64,000 bases of DNA from Monomorium pharaonis. Taxonomy: Eukaryota; Arthropoda; Insecta; Hymenoptera; Formicidae. Where the stretch lies: contig NC_050471.1 in NCBI RefSeq assembly GCF_013373865.1, positions 11,180,050 through 11,244,049 on the forward strand. The letters run 5' to 3'. The notes below the pieces were generated by a model. It saw only the letters and a list, made by a program, of their open reading frames with translations. It was not told where the DNA came from and searched no databases. Positions 40,330 to 51,419 of the stretch are shown one piece after another. Both the position numbers and the translations under genes were made by a program. Numbering within the stretch: the stretch's first letter is position 1; every line of letters begins with the position of its first letter.

Positions 40330-41250
40330 GCTCACAGGGGTGTGCGCCGCGTGATTTCGCGCGGGACTGTTGGCGGTAGACCAGCCGGCGAGCGTTTATT
40401 TCGCGCTCGCCTTCGTCTCTCCTCCATCTCTCGTATCCACCGCCGTCGTCCCCTCCCCGCCCGCCTGCTCTACCCCGCGCCCGGCATCCGAAGGCATCCC
40501 ATACTCGTTCCCGCCGCCGTCGCCGCGATGCCAATAACGAGGTTATCCCGCGCGACGCCGCCGCCGTTTCCGTAGAAACCCCTCGTCGCAGGGTGCTCTC
40601 CCACCCGGCGGTTACGCCACGCCGACCAATCGGGCCCGGCTGGATGCTGATCGAGGGATGCAAAAGGCGGGGTCGAGCGCGGCGTGGGGATGAAAGCTCG
40701 CCGTCGCGAGGCGGGGGTCGAAAAGCTGTCCGAAGTCACGTGTGTGTCCGTCGGCAGAAGCCACCTTCGTGCTCCTCGACGTCGTCGGCCCGGTTTTGCC
40801 ACGGCGGCACGGCTCGCGCCGCTTCCTCGCGGCCGGCACGAAAACAACCGCGGCACGAAAACAACGGCGACGACCGCCTGATTACGATTACGAGCGACGA
40901 AACGTGACCGTGACTCGTTCCCCCCTTTCCTTTTTCCCGGAGACCGCCGACCCACGCCGAGGATTTCGCGCTTGGACGGAGAGCGTTTGGCGCCTCGCTC
41001 GTCGCCAACCTCGATGTCCCGCGCGTATATTGGATTTCGCCAACCGGTTTACCGTCGCGCCTCCCTGTCACCTGTTAATGATGCACGGGATCGATGTTTT
41101 ATCGGATCTCCCGGCACCTTCTCCAGTGCCGTCCTAAGAAAATCCACATCTCTGCGTGCTCAACGGACCGAATGCAGTGACAAGCGTTGACTACCCACCC
41201 TCGGACACGTTAGACATGTCAAATTGGGACTTTCGCCACGCCGGCGAGAC
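40330..41250. other. GC- and CpG-rich block upstream of Pax2/5/8
   Basis: About 0.9 kb of visibly G+C-rich, CpG-dense DNA with long chance open frames on both strands (for example 40470-40955 minus and 40742-41137 plus). The translations are Arg/Ala/Pro-rich and match no family. Its place some 0.7-1.6 kb before the proposed start codon would suit a promoter or an untranslated first exon. Composition is the only evidence. Confidence 0.4.
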
Positions 41251-41481
41251 GCGCGACACTCTCGAACGTTAACTTGGATTACTTTCGCTTAGCAGTGAGC
41301 TTGAATTGATGGTGATGGTGACGAACGATAAGAATAGTGCATGTCATATGTGTATGTCGTATCTCGAGTGTATATCGTTCAACTTGATTGTTGATATTTC
41401 ATACTTTACGTTGCGGCGATTTCAAGATAGAACCATGTGCAATATCTCTTCCAAGAGAGGAATCGTGAAATATATTATAAT

Positions 41482-41490
41482 TATATAAAG
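41482..41490 (+). promoter_or_regulatory. TATA-like box upstream of Pax2/5/8 exon 1
   Basis: TATATAAAG lies about 430 bases before the proposed start codon, immediately downstream of the GC-rich block at 40.33-41.25 kb. Initiation about 30 bases further on would give a leader of roughly 400 bases. I see no convincing initiator or downstream promoter element, and A/T-rich nonamers occur often by chance in this DNA, so the call is weak. Confidence 0.25.
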
Positions 41491-41661
41491 CGCGCGTGAA
41501 AACTCTCGCACGGGAGATCCGAACGGACCCTGGATCTCTGATCGCTCACGTGGACAATGTTGTGAATGGTATTCCGCGACTATTTTGTGAACGTGTGAGT
41601 TGTAGGTCGGATTTGATTTTTTTCACGGTGCGGTGAGAGATTCGGCGCTTGATTCACGAAG

Positions 41662-41751
41662 ATGAAGCGACGGCCGACCGGGTATCCGCAGCCACCCGTC
41701 GTCTGGCACAAAGATGCTCCTGATGACAGTCATTGTAACGCGTCGCCATAG
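41662..41751 (+). other. possible upstream ORF in the 5' leader (29 codons)
   Basis: An ATG at 41662 opens a 29-codon reading frame, MKRRPTGYPQPPVVWHKDAP and onward, ending at TAG 41749-41751. If transcription starts near 41.5 kb this would be an upstream ORF ahead of the Pax2/5/8 start, the kind that lowers translation of the main frame. No similarity to a known peptide is apparent and the leader itself is unproven. Confidence 0.2.
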
Positions 41752-41871
41752 ACTGACCCACCTCATTCCTGTAAAAAGAGACGAAAGCCACCTCTGAAAA
41801 TCTGTGAGAGAGGTCTTTATCGGCGGTCAATAGAGCCGCCGGTCCTTCGGGGATGCGTTTCATACATTACA

Positions 41872-41878
41872 TATAAAA
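41872..41878 (+). promoter_or_regulatory. second TATA-like box close to exon 1
   Basis: TATAAAA lies 46 bases before the ATG at 41918. Initiation about 30 bases downstream would leave a leader of only some 15 bases before the first ATG, or about 40 before the ATG at 41945. It is an alternative to the box at 41482. Only motif and position support it. Confidence 0.2.
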
Positions 41879-41917
41879 TCCGCTCCGCTCCGGGAGAAGC
41901 AGGCAGCTGGAGTCCCG

Positions 41918-42011
41918 ATGGCCGTCGGGCCTGGAAGTGCCGCGATGGACCTCAGCACTACTCTGAGTAGTGCCTATCGATATAATCAGAACATGATGGA
42001 ATATTACACTT
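41918..42011 (+). CDS. sv: Pax2/5/8 exon 1 (proposed first coding exon)
   Basis: Proposed N-terminal coding exon of 31 codons plus one base. It reads MAVGPGSAAMDLSTTLSSAY and continues to MMEYYT before the donor T|GTAAGC at 42011/42012. An in-frame TAG at 41831-41833 with no ATG in between makes 41918 the first possible start. The second ATG at 41945 (MDLST, context GCCGCGATGG) is at least as good, and its MDL resembles the vertebrate PAX5 N-terminus. The phase-1 end fits the phase of exon 2. Joining it to exon 2 makes a TGT codon, Cys32, directly before HGGVNQLGG, where Pax2/5/8 proteins usually have Gly. Either this lineage has Cys here or another, unseen first exon ending in G is used. No homologous N-terminus was recognised beyond MDL, so the evidence is ATG, donor, phase and position. 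Confidence 0.55.
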
Positions 42012-42936
42012 GTAAGCTATTTAGCCCCGCATGTATTTGTTTTCAAACGCCTCTTTTGCTTTTGTCTTTTCTTCAGCTACTATCAACTGGTACGCGAGAC
42101 CTGAATAACTGTCCGATCTGTACTAATATCAGGTGCTAATATTTTAAATTAGATAACAGTATTAAAATTGATCGCTACGATGTTATCGTCTCACTCAAAT
42201 CAATTTTTTTTGTCTTGCTAGACTCGCTGATTTGATAATGTTGCGATATACACATATGTTTGATAGCATTGAATACATTTTAAACGTGCGATTCTATTTT
42301 GTGGGCGGATTGTTTTTATTCTCGACTCACTTTAACAAATATTTGCGACAGGCGGCAACCATGACGGCATGATTTTAATACGTATCTAGACATAAATGAA
42401 TATAACCTTGTAATCGGAAACTTTTTCTTCATACGGAGAGTTTTTCCGTTGCTTTCAGTTTACCGTCCCTATTCTTTATATATTTTATATTTCTTCTAAC
42501 GCGATTCGAAGTTGCGATATCAACACAGATTTCGATGTAGATGCAATTGTTATTAGTTTAGTGAATGTCGATAACTAATGTTGAGAAAAACCGCGAGATG
42601 CGATGTTCTCGTGTGCAAAACGATATTCTCGGGATCACACGCTTTCTCTTCAAGTTCGCCGTCGGAGCGTCGATTAAATAGAGCAAACAAGATGAGAGAA
42701 AAGGTGCCGCGAATCTCCGCGGTATCGGTGAGTAAACGAGAGTGCGAAAACAAGAAATCCAATGGCCTTCGATCGCTAACTGAGCCGTAGCGGTACCGGT
42801 ACCGACGAAAAACTAAACCGCAATCATTGCAATCGACGATTTGCGTAGGAGCTGTTCGTAAAGACCTCGAAACTCTCTTTTCCTTTGAATTTGTAAAAAA
42901 ATATTGCGTATCCAATAATTTTTATAATTCGCTTCT

Positions 42937-42958
42937 TTCTCTCTCTCTCTCTCTCTCT
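42937..42958. repeat. (CT)n microsatellite in intron 1
   Basis: About ten CT units, the only clear microsatellite of intron 1. Confidence 0.9.
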
Positions 42959-43208
42959 TCCTTTACCGTAAAAAAAATTATCAAACGATTACAATAATAT
43001 ATCTACAAAGAAATAATTTTTTACATCACTTTGACTAGAATATTATGTAAAAATAATTAGTTTGCTGACTCGCGAGCGTTTTCATTCAATCAACAGTCGG
43101 CCGGGTATTAGATGAGTTTGAGCGTAACTTTAAAGTTGCAGTAATTACCGTACGTTCCATTTATGAACACGCAGCTGGTCCGTTAAATCCAATGGAATGC
43201 TAATAAAT

Positions 43209-43221
43209 ATGCATTATTAAT
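43209..43221 (+). promoter_or_regulatory. POU-type site in intron 1
   Basis: ATGCATTATTAAT differs by one base from ATGCATAATTAAT, the consensus bound by POU4/Brn3 factors (Acj6 in flies). It is embedded in a near-palindrome TAATAAATATGCATTATTA. The prediction rests on motif only. POU4 acts in sensory neurons, so a link to a sensory-organ Pax gene is plausible but inferred. Confidence 0.3.
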
Positions 43222-43631
43222 AGGAACAACAATCACTGATTGGCCATGCGTTGTAAAATCATTTAACGAATCTATAACGAATCGTGTGCTTTTTCACAGC
43301 TTCAGAATACAACAGTTTTTCGTCGTCATGATATATTATCTTGTGTGTTATATTGTTGTTTTTGGCAGTATGCCAAGAAGAAAATCTAATCAAATTTTTA
43401 CTGAATGATATGGAATATTAACGTGTTTTTCCAATTACGGCCGTTCTGATTACAATAGCGAAAGTCTAAGAAAGCCTATGCTACACCGATGAATTACATT
43501 TCCGCGCGTATTTTTCTAGCCAACAGGTAATAAAGTCCGTCGTATTCAGGCGTGCCGGCAATACATAACGTCAAGGCGTAATGTAATACGGGAACAAAGC
43601 AGCGCGATGCTGGAAAAATATCGAGTGACTA

Positions 43632-43639
43632 TGTGGGAA
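43632..43639 (+). promoter_or_regulatory. Su(H)-type site in intron 1
   Basis: TGTGGGAA fits the Suppressor of Hairless consensus YGTGDGAA at every position. The fly orthologue of this gene is a direct Notch target in cone cells. An 8-base degenerate motif occurs often by chance, so location is the only added support. Confidence 0.3.
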
Positions 43640-44276
43640 TCTATATCAAAGTTCTTGGCTTCCAATATACACACGTACCGAGCCGCCGCCGATCGTGTAT
43701 CACCATGGCTTATTTTATTGGCTCTGGAGCTCCCCTGGACCGGTCCTCCATTCCGCTAGCAAACAAAAGTGGAACGGAGACTGTATAAATTTTCTGATAT
43801 ATGCGTAATCAAAATTTTCCACCATACACAAAGTTTAGATTCTCTTAATAGACATATCTGAATCTGAAAGAGTTAGATGTTTTGTAAAATTGATAAATTA
43901 TACTTATCATCATTGCGTCTTGAATAATTTTATTTGTTTAAGAATCTGTCAACGTTCGTATAAATATCTCTTTTCTTATAATCCTAAATATTATTTCAAT
44001 AAAGAAATCAGTTCTGAGAGATAACGAAAAGCGGACTAAGCGATCTCAATTCATCGCGATGAGATTTCAAGGATATCATTAACGCGGTATCATCCATTGA
44101 GACATGGGCACGTCTGTAATGAAAATGTAATGGCGAGACTCAGACGATGGGAATCGCATTTGTCCGGAAGTAGTCCGCAGCAGCTCGGCGCACAGCCAGG
44201 TCATCTTATATTTTGCATCGATGTTTTATATCAGCGGCTCAAATTGCTTGGGATTGATTAGGAAATACTATTGGCT

Positions 44277-44337
44277 TTCTCTCTCCGATTGTCAATTGGA
44301 GAGGAAACGGTGATAAAATCATAAACCTGGTTTTATG
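44277..44337. repeat. two neighbouring palindromes in intron 1
   Basis: The first (44277-44307) pairs TTTC, CTCTCC and ATTG with CAAT, GGAGAG and GAAA around one central base, with one mismatch and one bulge. The second, CATAAACCTGGTTTTATG (44320-44337), follows 12 bases later. Two palindromes this close are unusual outside repeats and could mark a regulatory module or a small structured RNA. Confidence 0.55.
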
Positions 44338-46215
44338 GAATCACAAACTTGGATATAGTTCAATGAAATTGCGTGCGAATCATTGATTGACGATCGTGAG
44401 CGCATTCTATCGAGTGAGAGCAAATAAAACTAAAAATAACGAGCATCATTGATCTATTTCTTTTGTGCTTTGTTACCACGATAACTTTTATCAGATTTGA
44501 CAATTTTTTACTGTATTTCCGGGAACAATAAGGGAAAAAGTGCAGAGTAGAGACGACATAGAGAAACGCAATTACGTAGGACGAGATGCTGCATTTCCTG
44601 ATTCGACGTATTCCAAAAAGCTCGGGACGGCACGGAGCGACGGCAATAAGCTCCGGTAATATGGTAGCCAGTTTCCAACGACGGCAGCAAAATCCGTAGC
44701 AGTAGCAATAGTAGTAGCGTTAGCTAGTCGATTCGGGGGTGGTCCAGGCCGGACCCAGAGCCCTCGTATAGCTGTGGTCAGCAGGCGTGACGGCGTGTGT
44801 GCGTGTAGGGTAGTCATGGTGCTTTCGCCCTGGCAATGCCACCATGATCCCAACGACTATCCCCCTGACTACCGGCCGCGCCGCGGGGATGCGACCATAA
44901 ACGCGAGAGCGAATTGATTTGCGACCGGAAAGCGCGTATCGTTTCCAGTAATGATCGCAGAGACCTCATTGTCTTCGTGCGACGGCGAGATCATCGAGTG
45001 AGTGATACGATATACGGTCAAACGGCAAAAAAACGTCGTGGTTCACGCCTCATAGATCGCGGTGTTACCGTAATTACGAAACCCCTCGGATGGAAATGCG
45101 CGAACGCGCGTGCGATCAATCGGCGACAATGCGAAATTCGTTGTCCCACGTTTATTTCATTCCTTCGAATTAGCTTTATGGCCGGCGAAGGAAATATCCA
45201 AGTAGTAATTGTATTCTAATTGTAATCGAAAAACTTGAAAGTACAATAATTTTGAGATTTACCTGTTCATCTCAAATAGAACTTGTCGGAACAAGTGTCG
45301 AACAAAAAAACAAAAAAATATTTGATGGCTAATCTCCCATAAGAGCAATAGCGGCCAACTTGACTCATTGTCGCCGAGGGTTCATCGACAACAACGATGA
45401 TCATCGAATCATCGGTGCACTGGCACGAACAGGGAGACATATGTCGCGACGCAGAACCCTCCATTACGATATTAGCTCCAACTTATCGCATTAGGCAGCT
45501 TTAACGCGCGAAAATGAAGTCTGCTAACATGGCGCCATAGAACAGACACGAGTGCTAGCAGGATATAAACTAATAATAATGAATGCTCTCGTAACATTGA
45601 CTCTGGAATATTTCTCGGTGCTACAAAAATGATAGGCCGGCGGGTTTAAAGTTTGCGTTCCATTTCTGACGTGTCCTATCTGTCGTTGTATTAGATATCG
45701 ATAAATTTATACATATACATAATATCAAATATAAAGATTAATGTGTAGTAAGTTATTAAAGCTACTGGGACACCTTTTCAATGGAAAGTCTCGGCGAACG
45801 GTACGACATTCTTTCGCGGAGTCTGTCAAGTGGAATAATTCTGTGACGATAGACCGCTCGAAAGAAGATTTACATTGGAGTTCGCGATCCGTTCTACCAG
45901 CTTTCCTTAACGATCGACGATCGTTTAGCACGCGCGTGAAGCCTGATTCACACGCAAATCGCGTTTAACACCGTGATTTCACGGCGGATCGTTCACGGCT
46001 GATACATTTAACCTTTACGATCCGTGCTATTACAGCTTTTAAAATTGAGATGACGTTACGAACGCGATGCGGTTTACGTATTTTTGCTATACGCAATAAA
46101 ATTAAGTATCGCATTTTTCTTCTAATAGCGGCGTTATAACGTAAGGAATTTATTTATTGGGTTCAAAGAGTTAAGTCTTAGTCGACTAATGCATTATCGA
46201 TCTCCATTTTTCCAG

Positions 46216-46381
46216 GTCATGGCGGAGTCAACCAACTCGGCGGCGTCTTTGTGAACGGAAGGCCCCTACCGGATGTAGTCAGGCAGAGGATCGTCGAGCT
46301 CGCGCACAGCGGCGTCCGACCGTGCGACATTTCGAGACAACTCAGGGTATCTCATGGCTGTGTATCCAAGATACTGTCGAG
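46216..46381 (+). CDS. sv: Pax2/5/8 exon 2: N-terminal half of paired domain
   Basis: Encodes HGGVNQLGGVFVNGRPLPDV through VSHGCVSKILS, residues 33-86, with split codons at both ends. This is the beta-hairpin and first helix-turn-helix (PAI subdomain) of the paired domain, which makes most base contacts. LPDVVRQRIVELAH and RPCDISRQLRVSHGCVSKIL are class signatures of Pax2/5/8; Pax6, Pax1/9 and Pax3/7 differ in these stretches. The acceptor is TTTTTCCAG|GTCATGG and the donor TCGAG|GTGAGT; the exon enters in phase 1 and leaves in phase 2. The residue after VELAH is Ser, where vertebrates have Gln, and the exon ends with Ser-Arg, as in the fly protein as I remember it. The sequence is intact with no frameshift. 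Confidence 0.98.
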
Positions 46382-49039
46382 GTGAGTGCCGTACTCTTTC
46401 CGTATCCGTTACAACCGGTAGCCTCCCGTCGAAGAGGGAGGATACCTCGTTCCCACCACGGCGCGCAAGATGGGTGCGATAAATCGTTAATCTAAATACG
46501 CGAATCTTTGAAAAAAAAAAAAAAAAGAATAAATCTCACAAAGATTAAAAGTGAAACAGTTTTATTTTAAAATGCGACCCATTCGCCGGAACGATGTAAG
46601 CATTCCGCGAGCAATTAATCGAAGCATATCAGAAATGTATAATTGTCTCTGAAAATCGCATTTGCCAAGTTCGGAGAGCGAATAACGAGCAAACAACGTC
46701 GCCGAAGGGCAAGTGATTTATGAGAGAATCAAGTTCGTCTTGCCAAATGCCACGCCGCAATTTCCGCGCCGTCAAGTGGCCAAGGTCGTTCGAATCGCGG
46801 ATAGAAAGAGAGGAGATGAGAAGGCAAAAGAAAAAGCGGGAGAAAGAGAGACCGCTCTTCCCGAAGCAATTTAATTAAAGACGCTGTTAGAATCGCGAAA
46901 CGAACGAATGCGAGGGATGAACGGGGAGACGACGAGGCCGGAAGGAAGGAACCAGTCCTCATACCCTCGCGACGCGGGGGTGCTCGACGATATGCGGTTT
47001 CCATGTTTTTTCCACCCTCCAGACCCCGCTCCGCTATATAACGGGTGGCCTCGTGCCGCTTTGATGGTCCGAACATCATTCGCGTCCCCCGACCGAATAT
47101 CATTGTCATATACGCGGCTCTTTCATGAATCCCGCATAATAAAGGCCGACTGGATTATTTACGGCCGACGACTAAAGTTACCATTTCCTCTTTCTTTCTT
47201 GCGGACCCCTTTTCAACCGAGAATCAAGTCAGAGAAGCGAGATTCCGTCATTAACAATGCGAACGTCGCGCGCGATCCGTCGGTCGAATTTCACTTACAC
47301 GTCAAAATATAACATAAGAGATCAAATTTCGGACAACTTAAATCTTAAATCTCGGCATACAAATTCGAAAAGTTACAGAGTCGCGAGCAACCCCAAAAGG
47401 ATGATAACGCAACAACCTCGTTAACAACCCGATAGCGCTGTTCGCGGTTTTCGAGTTCCGTGCGCTGCTAAATTTAAACGTAGCCAGTGGAGAACTTGGT
47501 GCCCGGTTCAGCTAAATACATAGTTCTTCCGCGTGATGTGTACGGATGTGACTTTACGGCCTGAAAGTACACAGTGAAAACATAGGGCCTGTCGACGACA
47601 CCGACGCGGCATCGTTAACACCGCTAACACGCACGGTTTACGCAGTCACGCGTCGCTGATAGAACGAGAACTTGGTGTTTCGCGGTGCCCCGTTCGCCGA
47701 ATCTAAGCGAAACCGGATACCGGTATTTTTTTTCCTTTTTTTTTTTTTACTCTAGGCGAGGGTTCGTAAAATCGTTGACAAGGACGGCGTTGAAAAGTCC
47801 GATGTCGGTGACCCCACGAAATCGAGTCGTCTCCCGTTTGTCCGGAAAACCTTTTCTGACTGCCGCGTCAGAGAGATACAAAGTGCTCTTCTTCTTTAGG
47901 GTTACGTTCGAGGGAAGAGACGCGAGGGAAAGAGAGAAATTGTTGTCTCGTTTTGGCCTTTGTGTCACGCTTGTGAGTATTTTAGATATGTCGCGGATTC
48001 TTGGGACTACGGTGAAATGTTGCGTCACTTGCGAAACGTCTATTACTAACGTGCAAGCGTGACACGTCTTCTCTCGTTTGCGTCACGACGTCGCGAATGT
48101 ACGCTTTATTAAGTAATCATTCGGTTCACGATTGAATAATTTAAATTTTGTTGACTAGAACAATCTTTTCTATCGTTATAGGCTTTGCGTGCCTCGCGTC
48201 AACCTTCTGCTTTTAGCGTTAATGTGAAAATTAGCACGGGATATCGCGGCCCTCGTAACGATAGGCATAAATAATGCCGTTTTTTCACGGAGGTGGCATT
48301 TTCGATTTCGCGCAAGACTGTTTCGAATCCATTTAAATCTGAATTAATACAGCAAGGGTGAGTAACACGCCGGCGACGGCAAGGCAATTTGAAAAATCGC
48401 GCGATCTAATGGCCATTTCACGGTGGAGGCGGAACAAAGGGGACGAAATATTAACGGGTGAGCATTGCCATGTGGGCCTGAAATGGGGTTTTACACCAGA
48501 TATGATCGCAATAATTTCGTAGGGACGGTCAGATCTAGATTCTGTTCAGGGTTATCCGATTGTGTAATGCTTTCAGCTACGGGTTCACCATCGAGTGTTT
48601 TGCTTTTTTGTTATGCGCGATATAATGACATAGAAATAAATCAATGCAATCTGACGATCATAATAACAAAATATTTAAAAAATAATAAAAAATCTCTCCC
48701 ACAAAGAGTGCCACCGTTCATTTTACGTTTTTATGATAATAAAAATATGTTACAATTTTAACTAAAACCTTCATCCCCCTCTACACGATCAAAATTCATA
48801 TAAAGGATCAGGTTGTCGCAAAGGACTGTAATTCGGCTCAACAATCCGAAACCCATTTTTCCTGTGACATGCAACGCAAAAAACCTGTTACGACGCTTTT
48901 ATTCGCGCAAATATTTTTCACCGAAAAACGCGAAGGTCTAATACTGGAGCGTGTTCGTGTTCCGCAATACATACGCGTACGCGCGCGCGCGCACACGCTT
49001 GCACGCAAAATTGGCCAGATATCCAGCCGGCCGGTATGA

Positions 49040-49071
<32 letters not shown>

Positions 49072-49640
49072 CGGACCCACATCCATCAAGGCGGCCCACA
49101 AGCGAACCATTATTGCGGGCTATCCGACGTAATTGAATTTAAGCACGAGCGAAGATATTATTTAACTAATTAGGCACAAAGGGCGCGTTCACGGCGGGCC
49201 AATCGCGATTGCCCATCTAACGCGCATATATACGCACCACGTCGGTGGGAGGCCCGGGAGAAGAGGAACGAATGAGAGAACGAGAGGGACGAAGAGAGGT
49301 CCAAAGAGCAGAGAGAGGGAAGCAACAGCGGGAGGCCAGAAGCCGTTTGTTTTAAAACAGCCGGTCGTTGACGCGCCGCTGGACGGCGATTCGTTATTCC
49401 GACGTTGGCCGCCCACCGCGGGAAAAACGTTCGTTCCTCTCTCTTTTTCCCCTCTCGACCTCCCGTGCTCCACGAGTAACATAGAGCAAGAGGGAAACTC
49501 GGCGAACTTTTGGCGACCGATCTCTCGTCGGCACCGCGCTTTCAAGTGCAATTTAAGACCGATCGTTTTTTCCCCATCCGCGTATTGCGATTGTTTTATC
49601 TTAGAGTTTTATCAAATGTTACGTGAATTTTATTTCGTAG
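46382..49640 (+). other. Pax2/5/8 intron 2 (about 3.3 kb)
   Basis: Bounded by GTGAGT and TTTCGTAG, both certain because the flanking exons join within the paired domain. It contains a T-rich run near 47726-47750, an alternating CG/CA stretch at 48972-48996 and a (CCGACG)n array at 49041-49070. Open frames of 125-134 codons (46908-47312, 47685-48062) resemble no known family and look like chance frames in CpG-rich DNA. Confidence 0.9.
49041..49070. repeat. (CCGACG)n hexanucleotide array in intron 2
   Basis: Five CCGACG units, preceded about 50 bases upstream by an alternating CG/CA run (48972-48996). Confidence 0.9.
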
Positions 49641-49838
49641 GTATTATGAGACCGGTAGCTTCAAGGCCGGTGTCATAGGAGGCTCCAAGCCGAAAGTAGC
49701 AACGCCGCCGGTCGTCGACGCGATTGCTAATTACAAGAGGGACAATCCAACGATGTTCGCGTGGGAGATCAGGGACAGATTGCTGGCCGAAGGCATTTGC
49801 TCGCAGGACAACGTGCCATCCGTCTCTTCCATCAATCG
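49641..49838 (+). CDS. sv: Pax2/5/8 exon 3: C-terminal half of paired domain
   Basis: Encodes YYETGSFKAGVIGGSKPKVA, then TPPVVDAIANYKRDNPTMFA, WEIRDRLLAEGICSQDN and VPSVSSIN (residues 88-152). Arg87 and Arg153 are split across the junctions. It covers the linker and the second helix-turn-helix (RED subdomain) of the paired domain. The SKPKVATP linker, the MFAWEIRDRLL helix and the VPSVSSINR recognition helix are all complete. SFKAGVIGG and TPPVVDAIANYK are insect-type variants of the vertebrate SIKPGVIGG and TPKVVDKIAEYK. The acceptor is TTTCGTAG|GTATTATG and the donor AATCG|GTGAGT. The length of 198 nt and phase 2 in, phase 2 out, fit both neighbours. Confidence 0.98.
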
Positions 49839-50001
49839 GTGAGTTGTGCAGTTAATACTCCGTCAACAATCTTTACGATTTAAAGACACGTTTTATCGTG
49901 AAATGTCACTTGTGACTCTCGTTAAATGCCGGTGGAAGACAATTACGGTGACTATCCGAGGAATCGCGACATATGCTTCGACAGATCACCGGCAATCGAG
50001 A

Positions 50002-50020
50002 GGGGTGGGGGGAGGGGTGG
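50002..50020 (+). repeat. G-run cluster at the start of intron 3
   Basis: G runs of 4, 6, 4 and 2 separated by single T or A bases, about 160 bases after the exon 3 donor. A G-quadruplex here on the transcript could affect splicing; that is inference. Confidence 0.7.
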
Positions 50021-51419
50021 TGCTATCGGCTATTCGTGCGCGCAAAGAGTTGGCGTGTACCCTCGCATGTGCGCATCGAGATAAGTACGCACCCGGCCCG
50101 TCACCCCGATCCTATTGACCTTTCGCAGGTTCCTTCGGGACCGGGCCGATTAATTCAAGTGTTTTTGCGTCGCCCGACGATGCGGCGGGCCAACGGAACA
50201 CGTTGTACCCTAGGATGTAGGGCCGCCCTTACGAGAGCGAGGGGGAGTGAGCTCCCGCGGGACAGCATTACAGCGTATCAGCACCGCACAAACTGAACTG
50301 ACTCGATCCCCTTTCGGCCAACTGAAAAGCTACAAGCGAACACAGCGGGAAAAAGGAATGCGTGGATAGGTAGGACGGGAAAGGGATGGAGAGAAGAAGA
50401 CACTGGGGTACCATTGATCGGCTCGCATATGTCCCGAGATTTAATCAGTCACTACTTAAGACCGTTATCTCCCGCTCGGTTTACAAGGGCCACATTATCT
50501 CCCTCCCCGACGGTGCGACTCTATCTTTCTTGCGCGTACGCAGCCGATAATGAAATAGAGCGTAATGCGAATCGAATTGTCGGCAAGTGAAATTCACTAA
50601 CGCGATTTCTGCGGGCCGCAGCCGCTAATGGAAACACACGCAAATGAGTTAGCGCCCACGTAACGACGTAAGTACGTGCGCGCGAACGCTTATTTAAATT
50701 TCGTGTCGCGGTCGCGCGAGAGATCAATCCGGCCGCGATTACATTCGCGAGATTATTCTCCTCCGAGAATCTCGAACGTTGTAAAAAAAAATCCGTTTCT
50801 TTCAATTCAGTCGTGAAACGGCAATCTTCGATTTAATTTTTCCATTTTCTTCTTTTTTTTTTCACGATTTTCTTCGTACAATAGAACTCGAGCTGTATAA
50901 TACGCCATAAGGCAATTGTTACGCCACGAGAGAAAGTTTTAATAAACTCGCATAACAGTGGTTAGCCAAATAGAAAGCAATTAACGTCTCTCCGTCACAT
51001 TCCCTGGTGTTTCGTCAAGCTTACTTTGCGATCATAAGAGTTACTTCGCACATATTTTCATTCTTCCACTATTCGCGTCGCGTGGTCACGGTAGCGTGAA
51101 ACGTGGGTGTGTGTAGGTACAGGAATTACTTTCTGGCCGAGGTTTTCGATGTGTCTAGGATTGCAGTCGAGGGTGCGGCGGTGGCTTGTTGCTCGAGTGA
51201 CTCCTCCACCTCCGGCTCCACCTCCGGCACACGCTCTCGCCTCCTTCCGACTCCTCGCTCCCTCTCGCTCTCGTCTCCTCTCTTTGGCCACGATCTCCTT
51301 CTCGCCACCGCGACTCCTTTTCCTCCTTGTACCTATCCCCCGACTCGAGGCCCAGATGGCGGGTATTGATCTGAATCCGGAAAGCAGATCGCCTGGAAAA
51401 ACTTACTCCGCGGATACTT

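Larger units (their letters stand above)
32893..40330. other. non-coding upstream region, fourth part
   Basis: No recognisable gene. It holds a G-quadruplex-type run (33204-33227), CT tracts (33459, 35346, 40271), a CA run (34381-34398), poly-A runs near 36478-36492 and 36826-36841, and a GGGA run (37325-37353). Around 37724-38258 all three forward frames are open for 60-170 codons in a C- and CpG-rich stretch; none of the translations resembles a known family. Confidence 0.65.
42012..46215 (+). other. Pax2/5/8 intron 1 (about 4.2 kb)
   Basis: Runs from GTAAGC to TTTTTCCAG, assuming exon 1 is correct. It has only one short CT microsatellite (42937-42958), which is unusual for this window. 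It contains a POU-type site (43209-43221), a Su(H)-type site (43632-43639) and two adjacent palindromes (44277-44337). No protein-coding region is recognised; the open frames here are short and unlike any family I know. It is the most likely place in the window for conserved regulatory sequence. Confidence 0.55.

Noticed and set aside
40470..40955. 161-codon minus-strand frame in the GC-rich block
   Set aside because: Frames are open on both strands here. Composition is Arg/Ala/Pro-rich as expected from CpG-rich DNA, with no recognisable domain.
41662..41681. alternative short first exon starting MKRRPTG
   Set aside because: The nearest GT after ACCGG would leave phase 2, which does not fit the phase-1 entry of exon 2.
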